Assembly (NCBI GenBank): GCA_013115135.1
Contig: JABANP010000717.1
Span: forward strand, 1 to 20,898
DNA length: 20,898 nt
Source of the DNA: Perkinsus olseni
Taxonomy: Eukaryota > Perkinsozoa > Perkinsida > Perkinsidae
Direction of reading: 5' to 3'
Shown: positions 8,833-17,000 of the stretch, piece after piece
How positions within the stretch are numbered: the stretch's first letter is position 1
Layout of the letters: each line of letters opens with the position of its first letter
The notes under the pieces: generated by a model
What the model was told of the DNA's origin: nothing
Seen by the model: the letters and a program-made list of their open reading frames with translations, nothing else
Database searches by the model: none
Translations under genes and position numbers: made by a program

Positions 8833-9057
8833 TTGGGGCTCCCCCTCACCTGCCGTCTCTCACGGCTCTCGGGACTCTCACGCTCCCATTGGGCTCTCCC
8901 TCACCTGCCGTCTCTCACGGCTCTCGGGACTCTCACGCTCCCATTGGGCTCTCCCTCACCTGCCGTCTCTCACGGCTCTCGGGACTCTCACGCTCCCATT
9001 GGGCTCTCCCTCACCTGCCGTCTCTCACGGCTCTCGGGACTCTCACGCTCCCCTTTG
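8833..9057 (+). repeat. 55-bp tandem array, four near-identical units
   Basis: The block TCACCTGCCGTCTCTCACGG starts at 8846, 8901, 8956 and 9011, an exact 55-bp step. Each unit carries a small inverted repeat, CCGT/ACGG. Because 55 is not a multiple of three, each unit is read in a different frame, so the long open plus-strand frame across it (8667-9623) is unlikely to be a gene. Confidence 0.92.
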
Positions 9058-9173
9058 GCACACTCTGCCTCCCTCCTGGCGTGTTACCTCCCTCACCTGC
9101 AGTCTCTCACGACTCTCGGGACTCTCACGCTCCCATTTGGCACACTCTGCCTCCCTCCTGCCGTGCTACCCGC
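9011..9173 (+). repeat. Two 82-bp variant units extending the 55-bp array
   Basis: The fourth 55-bp unit and the next copy (9093) are 82 bp apart because an extra segment (TTTGGCACACTCTGCCTCCC and following) is added to each. The two 82-bp units differ at a handful of positions. Confidence 0.85.
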
Positions 9174-9375
9174 CTCCCGCCAGTGGCTGAGCCACTGTGG
9201 CTCCCATGCACGCACCCGTGCAGCACTTTACCCCCGGGTTACCACTTGACTCAACACACAGGCGTTACGAAACTGTGCTTGTCTCCACTTCCTGGGGCCC
9301 ACGTGCGCGCCTCTTCCCCCCCCGGGGGGGGGACCCCGCGGGTTCTCTCCTTCTCTAGGCGTCATGGATGTACGA

Positions 9376-12300
9376 CCGCCGGGGGAACCCCGGCGGGGGT
9401 ACACACGCCACTCATTCCCAGTGTGTCTCCCCAGCTTTGCCTCGGGACGGCTTGTCCGCTGGGTTTGCTTCTGAGGCTACTCGGGAGACATGCATCGCGA
9501 TGTGGTTCACGGCAACGTATTCCCACAACCGCCCGACTACGCCGTTCACGTCCGACGAGGCGGCTGACTCCTTCTTCACCTGCCGAGTTGGTGTCGGCCA
9601 CTCTGTTGTCGGGTGCGCTGTAGACTTTCTGCTCCCTTTCTCGTAGAAAGGGCGTCCTAGACGGTTTCTACAACGCGCCGAGCTGGGCCTGCGACTCCCT
9701 TTGCGGCTGAGTCTCGCCTTGCTCCACTGCCCCCGTCACTCCTTGCGCCTTGCCCAGGGGTCGTGCCTTGCACACTTCCTCTCCCCCTCGTGCCTTGCCA
9801 GTGGTACGCTGTCACGCTCACGTGCCCCTCTGGCTCCCCTCGTTGTCGTGCGCGCTCCGTGCTCCTCTCCCCGGCGCGTGTCCCCTGGGCCAGGATCCCT
9901 GGCGCCTCCGCCCGTACTCGAGGCTGGGACCGCTCCTTGCGCCTTGCCTGGGGGTCGTGCCTTGCACACTACCCCGCTCCCTCGTGCTTTGCCAGTGGCC
10001 CGCTGTCACGTTCACGCGCCACTCTGACTTCCCTCCCCCTCGTGCACGATCCGTGCTCTCCTCCTCGCTGCTTGTTTCTTGGCGCCTCCGTCTGTACTCG
10101 ACTCGACTACCGCGACCGCCGTCACGGCGGCGCCGTACCTCATGCTACGGGTCTCTGTGACTCGCCAGATCCCAACGTTCCCAGTGTTGTGCCACCACTC
10201 TCTGCGCGTTGTGGGAACTTCCTTGGCGCCGTGTTATAGTCTGTTGTCCAGGAGAACTTCTCCTGCAACTTCCCAGCTGACCACCACCTGTAGCGACAGG
10301 CCCGCCGGTTCAGTGCCTCACGGGTGCACGACTGCTGATGGAACACAACCTTTTTTTTCCATCGCCGGCCTACACCCTCACCTCGGGAGGGTTTGTCAGC
10401 CGGGTTCGCTTCCGACTTTACCCGTGCGACACCGTGCCGTTGTGGTCCACCGCGATATCCTCCCTGTGGCCCACAGGCTGTGCGAGCCTCCCACAGGCTG
10501 TGGGAGTCTTTCACATCTGGCAGACTACGCGGTTCACATCCGCCATAGCAGCGGTTGCCGTCGGCTGCGGCGCCGCCTCCCTCTTCGCCCCGACGTTCCC
10601 GGCGGACGCTTCCCGCCTTCCGGACTTGCGGTTCCCGGGTTCCCTCGCTTAGCCTTGAGCGCCTTATCGGCTGCTCGGTTTCTCGGCGGGGATCCCGCCA
10701 AGCCGTGGTTCTCTCCTTCCCTGCTTACTCCACTACTACACGTCTGCTTCGGCCTAGTTGCTTCCTGAGGGACGTTCCCTCTTAGAGGGACTGCTCCTTC
10801 CCGGGGCCCCCAGGCTCGGGGGTTCATAGTACCACCTTAGTACACGCCTCTACGCCTTTCGTGGCACATCCTTCCTCTCTTGCGGTCTTGGGTTCCCCTT
10901 CGAGGGGGCATCGGCCGCATTAGCTCCGCTTGTTACTCTACTCACGTACACCTTCAGCGGCTTTGCCGCTATCTTGTCCCCGACCCCTCCCAGTGGGCTA
11001 GTGGGTGGCACCCTCTATCCGATTCGTGGCTACTAGCTGGCCTGCTCCTCGGCTCCCCTTCGCCGTTACCGCTTCTGCGTCGCGATGAGTCTGCTTCCTT
11101 ACCCTGCGGGGATCAGTACCTACCATCGTCCAGCTCGTACACCATACTCTGGCTCTCTGTCTTGCATTTCTTCTGCTCTGGGACCGCCCAAGTGGTCACG
11201 TCACGGGCCTCACGTGGATCTGAGGTTCTCGAGGACCTGCCCCCTAGAGGTCTCGAGGCTCCTTTTGTCTTGCTCCTGTGACAGGCCGCCTCGCTCTCGT
11301 CGCGTACTCTTACTTCGGGCGGTCCGCCCGATCGACACCCGGGTGGATCCGGGATCGACACTAGGACATCTCCGGATTCACGGTTCCGAGTCACGTCACG
11401 ACGACCCGTGCACTGTGCACCCTCCGCGCCTGGCAAACATTACCCTAGTAGGGTTACCCTACCCTTCTGCCGCATTGGCTGCACCGACACATATCCGGCA
11501 CTGCCCGGTCTGCTTTCCCGCTATCTTCGTGCGGACCAAGGGTTGACCGGGCTCTGTTTCCTCAAGTCTCTTGGGTTCGTCCTTCGCGCAGTTCGCCTGG
11601 ACCTTGGGTTTGCAGCTTTGCAAGTCCACGCTGTGCCTCCCCAGAGTTGGTCCCTGTGTGTTCCGCAGTGTGGACAGCGCAGGTTTCCGCGATGGGCTGT
11701 TCGCTCGCTTCGAGTACCTGCAGCAGTCACTGCACACCGCGTCGGTCGGACCGACTCGGTCCTTTCCGCGCTACCCCAGTCCGTTGCCCGGCAGTGGTTC
11801 GGATCGCCTGACGCAATTGGCCCGGCCATGTTGGCCCCACTGCACCTTGCACGGGTCAGGGCTCCCAGCTTAGGGATGACTCACTGCTCTGCACCATGGC
11901 ACCTGGGTGGACGGACTTCATCCTGTGCATGATGGCGTCCTGCTCAATGGAAGCTTCCACTGATAGTGTCCTGCTCTTGCAGACTAGCGGAACGGCTTAC
12001 TCACTCGCTCTCAGCCTCAGAGCCAGAGGTAGGCTCCCGCTGGGTTCCCGCCCGCCCGCGAGTCGCGAAGGCGGTCGAGGAGGTGAACTCCTGGAGTAAC
12101 TCCAGGCTCCGCTGCACTGTTCAGCCACCGCGGCTACTCTGTCGTTTGTAGCGCCTGCGCGGACTGAGTCCGCCGGACTCATTCTCTCGTTACGTGACGC
12201 TAGTTGCGTCATGAGCTTCGGTGTCGTTATCTCCAGTGGCGACTCGCGACCATTTGTGTGTCCACTTTATACGCGTGATTTGTGACAACTCCTTTGTCTC

Positions 12301-13414
12301 ATACCACAGACTGTGGTCCACAGCCACCAGCTCTTGTGTCACACAGTTCGTGGAACTACGTGCCCGTTCACGTCGTTTTGAGTCGTCTACTTCGCTCATG
12401 GTTTTTGTCCTCCACTCTGGTGACGCTTCCCGCGTAGACTCCGTTTCGTGCTCAGTGAGCACTGCTCACCCGACGGTACAGGGCGGGCAGATTACCGCTT
12501 GTAGGTACTGCACTGCCGCTACCCGAGCAGCCACCATTCTGCGGCGCAGGATCTGCGCTGCCGGTGCACCAACCCGGCATGCAGTTCATCGAGCATCAGG
12601 TGTTGCTTGGAGTCCGAGCCTCAGACGTGTCCGGGTTCTGCTTCCTTCTCTCTACAACCTTCCGGCGGCTGGTGTCGCTTCCCACGGGGAAGTTTCTCCT
12701 ACCCTCTTCTCCGGCCACTGACTCGTGCTGCTTCGGCAGTAGGCACGGCCTTCACGAGGCCTTCCCGGAGATTCTTCCTCGGTGGGTGTCGGGGTTGTAC
12801 TAGCACCTCGCGCATACGGCCTCCCGAGTCGGGAGGCTGGTCGGGAGTCCCGACCAGCTTCTCCTCGGGGCCCCCGAGTCGGAGGATATCACAGCTGCTG
12901 TGCTTGCTGCACTCAGCGTCTCCGATCTCCTTCTACGTTCGTCTCACCCCACGCGGCGCTACGCTTGGAAGCGTCGCGCATACACCGTCTCCGCGGCACA
13001 GCACTCGGTAAGCACTCGTTAATCTCGCTAGTCAGGGGCTCCTCATTCCCATCGTGAGCGGAGTCGCTTGCGTGACACCATGCAGCGACCATGCGGTGCT
13101 TTGTGCCGCAGTACTGCCAGGGCACCTCTGCGTTCGCCACTTGACTATGCTACAGTTCCGAAGCGGAACTTCCGCTTCTCGGCGCGACATTTGCATCAAC
13201 GCGCAACCTCACCAGTGACTGACTGGAGCCCCAGTCAGTGTCTCCTCCAGCCTGGGGGCGACCTTGATCCATCGCATTCCTGTGTATCCAGCAGCTTCGA
13301 CACAGCTATGATTCACCTCAGCCTCAGGCGGCGGGGTTGCCCCATTCGGTTAGTTTGGCCGTTAAACCGGCACGAGTCCTGCAACGTAGTGGCCCTACCC
13401 TGTAGGACCTACAG
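9376..13414. repeat. GC-rich stretch dense in perfect short inverted repeats
   Basis: More than twenty different inverted repeats with perfect arms of 6-10 bp and centres of 1-5 nt lie here. Examples (span, arm): 9376-9396, 9; 10249-10265, 8; 10488-10506, 9; 11316-11330, 7; 11741-11755, 7; 12090-12106, 8; 12159-12173, 7; 12303-12317, 7; 12455-12469, 7; 12819-12837, 9; 12837-12857, 10; 12864-12878, 7; 13160-13178, 9; 13218-13239, 9 (4-nt centre); 13400-13414, 7. Most have a single unpaired centre base. Arm sequences differ from one to the next, so they are not copies of one element. Several overlap and compete for the same arm. No gene was recognised in the stretch; it is strongly pyrimidine-rich on the plus strand in its first part. 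Confidence 0.8.
9741..10115 (+). repeat. Diverged tandem duplication of about 194 bp
   Basis: CCTTGCGCCTTGCC starts at 9741 and again at 9935. Both copies continue with GGGTCGTGCCTTGCACACT, a C/T-rich stretch, a GCTGTCACG block, a CGTGC...CCGTGCTC block and GGCGCCTCCG, ending before a CGAC/CGAG segment. The copies differ by many substitutions and small indels. Confidence 0.75.
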
Positions 13415-13663
13415 CAGGTGTGCTTCACCCCGCATGGAACTCGCGACGACGGGATTTCCATCACTCGCAGCATTTTCTGCGCATGCAGTGCTGAACCAGA
13501 CCACATTATGTTTTTTTTTAGTCGGAGCTCCGGGGCGTACCACAGTGTCTTCAATTTGGTCACGTCCCGTCATGTTCGTCCCCGTTCTATGTGCTTTCAT
13601 GCACACGATTGGGCAGCTGAGCTCGGTCTCGACTCGATCGTAACGTTGTTCCCCGGCAGAAGT

Positions 13664-13668
13664 GCCTT
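13664..13668. other. Target-site duplication GCCTT, left copy
   Basis: GCCTT directly precedes the LTR that begins TGTAAC at 13669. The same five bases follow the other LTR at 19895-19899. Confidence 0.92.
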
Positions 13669-14011
13669 TGTAACCTTCAGACCATTCTCGAATCTCAAGG
13701 TACTTTGTGAACACAACCAGGTATCGGAGGGGGATGACATTAATCAAAGGGAGATGGGTATAAAAAGTTCCAATAAAGTTGAGTGATTGTGACGCTCCCA
13801 TGTAGGGACAGCGTCCTCGTCACTGTAGCGCCACAGCTGCTCCATGCAGCGGTGTCACGGCAACTACAGGGCTAAGGCAAACAAGTGCGATTAGCGGAGA
13901 AATGACTGAGGGGATCCTATTAATGGCGTAGGTTGCAAAGGAGACACGATGGGGACAACGGGGACAGGGAGACACTGGCGTCACGGTGACGTCGTCTCCA
14001 TGTGTGTTACA
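13669..14011 (-). repeat. Ty3-class element 3' LTR
   Basis: 343 bp with TGTAAC...GTTACA ends, identical to 19552-19894 except at 13929. It contains a hairpin GCTGC/GCAGC at 13836-13850 and an odd palindrome with arm CGTCAC at 13979-13991. The plus strand carries TATAAAA and AATAAA words, which are antisense to the element. Confidence 0.97.
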
Positions 14012-14022
14012 ATACCCCCCAA
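14012..14022 (-). promoter_or_regulatory. Polypurine tract
   Basis: The minus strand reads TTGGGGGGTAT directly before the TGTAAC start of the 3' LTR, about ten bases after the Gag-Pol stop codon. A G-run in this position is the usual primer for plus-strand DNA synthesis. Confidence 0.8.
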
Positions 14023-14031
14023 CTACGGCAA

Positions 14032-17000
14032 TTATTGTTGAAGATATCCCCTCTGAATCAACAGCTCAACTGACTTATCATTCAGCTTTCCATCAGCATC
14101 CATAAAGGTACCCGTCGTTGAGCACTTGACCTGATCCTTCGATACGGTCAGTTGTCTCCTCTCACGTTGAGGCCGGCGACGCCAATACAGATGGCTTGGA
14201 GAGGCGAAGGGCTCAACCTTAACATGATCGCGAACGGGAGCTGCGACAACTCGGCCAACATCAAGTGACTGAACTTGACCATCATACTCTTCTACTTCGA
14301 ACATGATCATCATATCAGGCTCAAGAGAGTAGAACTCAACCTCCATGGACTCGTGGTCAGTACCCGCGACGTCTGGATAACGATGATCAGGACGGTACGG
14401 AACACACTGGCCACGACTGACAGGATCTGTTTCCCCTCGCAGGTAGACCAGTGAACCCACAACGTTGCCTACGCGGAAAGGGCCAAGAGCCACCCTTCTT
14501 GAGTAACCGCGTTGTTGAACCACGAATACCAAGTCACCCTGGACCAGGTTGGCGTTGTAGGAACCTGCACGCAATCTTTCAGCGCGCTGGATAGCATTGG
14601 TACGGCTCCTCTCGCGCGCAAGGCGCTTGTGCTCGACCAAGCTGGTGAGCATACCTTCGATCTTGTTCGGGTCGGCGGGCCCGGTATCGTCGTGACCATA
14701 GATGCTTTCAAGCAGTGTCCTCGGTTTCTTGCCGGTGACCACTTCATATGGAGAAAAGGTACAGCCATCGGCAGCCGAAGAATTATGCAAGAGACGAGAG
14801 GCAGCGACCAAGGCCCTCAGCTGATCAGACGAGGTAATAGTCTCTCCCGACTTACGTATCACATATTTGATTTCTTTCACAGCGGCTTCGGCTACTCCAT
14901 TCCCTCTCGGCCAATACACTGGGGACAGCTTCCTCCTCACATGATGGCGTTCAAAGAGGGACTTGACCAACGCCGAACAGAAACCGGGGTCATTGTCGTG
15001 GATGATAGAGTCAAACCACCCCCATCTACTGACCCACAGATCGTAGACCGTCAAGGCGGTAGTATGGGCAGATTTGTTGTCCACGACGCAAGCTTCAAGC
15101 CAGCCTGTGACCACGTCGATCAACACCAGCACAAGAAGGCCACCGATGAAGGGACCAAGGTGGTCCATTGCCACCGATGAGAACCTCCTCGCTTCAGTCG
15201 GGATCGTTGAAAAGAGATCATAACGAGGGTTGGCAGCGGCAGATCGGGCCGCATGCCTGGCACAACCTTCACAGGTAGCACAGTAAGCATCAATGTCAAG
15301 GCTCATCTTAGGCCACCATACCGTGCTTATCATTGCCCGTGACATTCTCTCCGAAGATGCATGACCATCACCGTGGGCAGCGTTGAGCGCTTCGGCCCTA
15401 TCTACCTCAGGGACATAGCTACGGGATCGACCCTTAGAGTCCTGGTAGACCCAATCAGAGCCCACTCTACATACACGGTTGGCGTTGATCAAACCGATGA
15501 GCTCAAGCGGTGGATCCTCATTCTCGAGATCTCCAGCAACCGGCAGGCAGGCTCTACTCGCACCCTCATTGCAGTTCACGTCCCGTTCATCAAGATCCAA
15601 GTCAGTGGTGACATCTTCGTCCGAGCATACAGATCCGTTGTCGAAGTGGTCGGTGACGGCCAACGTCGATGTGCAGTAGACACCCATGGTGTCTGTATCA
15701 GCCTCGGCAAGGACCCGGGAGAACATATCGGAGAGGCAGTTCTCAGTGCCACGACAGTGGTACATCTTAACAAAAGGTAGTACATCGACCACACTCTCTA
15801 CCCAGCGGCACCATCGCTTGTAGCGGACCTGATTGCGAGTGAACTCAGAGTGATCCGGGACGGCTTGGATCTTATGCAATGCGACGGCACTGTCGGACTG
15901 AACCACCACTGGCGCTCTCTTTCCGCTCTTGGTAGGTATTAGTAACACCACTCGTGCTCGACGGAGACCTTCGACAAGGGCTAAACCTTCGCAATCGAAG
16001 GTCGCGTACCGCTTTTCGTGACCGCGGAGTCGACGACCGCCAGCCATCAGTACAGATCCATGCTTCGCTAAGTCACCAGGTGAGGGGCCAGGGTAGTCCT
16101 GCAGTAGCTCTCCCCCTTCTGAGATTGCGTTGGGACAATGGTCAAAACGGACTCTCCAAAGGACATAAGAAACGCCGCAGTCGCTGGCATCAGTCTGCAG
16201 GACAAACCCCTCCCCGTCCTCAAGTTCCGAGTCTACCGGTTGATAGGCGAAAACATGATGCTTGAGTGCTGTAGTTAACCAGCGAAAGGCAACGTCGTGG
16301 TCCTCAGTCCAACGGTAGGGCTTGTTTTTGGAGAGAAGATCTTGCAAGGGAGCGAGATTGACCTGTAGTTCGCTCTGATCATATGCTGCCCTCAGATAAT
16401 TGATCGATCCGAGAACAGACTGCAGCTGCTGCTTATTGGCAGGCTTGGGCAAGGACTCAAGAGCCGCCACCGCAGTAGGATCAGGCTGCCAGCCTTCAGA
16501 CGAGAGCCGTATACCGAGGAAGCCAATCTCTTCCTTGGGATGTTGAGTCTTATCACTGCTGATGGGGATGTTGTACGCTGCCAGACGATCAATGATGATG
16601 TTCATCACCCTGCGTGTAGTTTCCTCGGAGTCTCCGCAGATCAGGATATCATCAACGTATGATAGCACCACCACTCGACCCTCGTAGGCCTTCAACTCAG
16701 GTATTCCAGAGAGAATCCAATGAAGCTGACGGCTCCACCAGTACGGTGACGTATTAAGACCTTGAGCCAGAACCTTCCATCGGAAGGTCCGATACCCCAG
16801 GGTCGCTCCCAACAGTTGGGAGCTTAATGGGGACACCTTTACGCTGTAGAAAGCGTCCTTCACATCCAAGGATCCAAAATGGGTGACCCAGCGCGGGATT
16901 TGACCCAGAAGCCGGTCAGTATGAGCTTCACCAGGGAATGAGTACACCGGAAGTCGTTTGTTGACGGCCCTCAGGTCAGTCAGCAGCCTCCAGGCACCAC

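Noticed and set aside
8667..9623. Open plus-strand frame of 318 codons
   Set aside because: It spans a 55-bp tandem array whose unit length is not a multiple of three, so each copy is read differently; it is Pro/Ser/Leu low complexity. The absence of stops follows from the C-rich composition.
10079..10768. Open plus-strand frame of 229 codons in the GC-rich stretch
   Set aside because: No motif or domain is recognisable, overlapping frames on both strands are also long because of GC content, and it crosses several palindromes.
11441..11459. Telomere-like TACCCTAGTAGGGTTACCCT
   Set aside because: Only an isolated inverted pair of TAGGGT-like words, with no tandem array; it fits the general palindrome density better.
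14512..15180. Plus-strand frame of 222 codons antisense to integrase
   Set aside because: It is a shadow of the Gag-Pol frame, whose catalytic motifs on the minus strand are clear.
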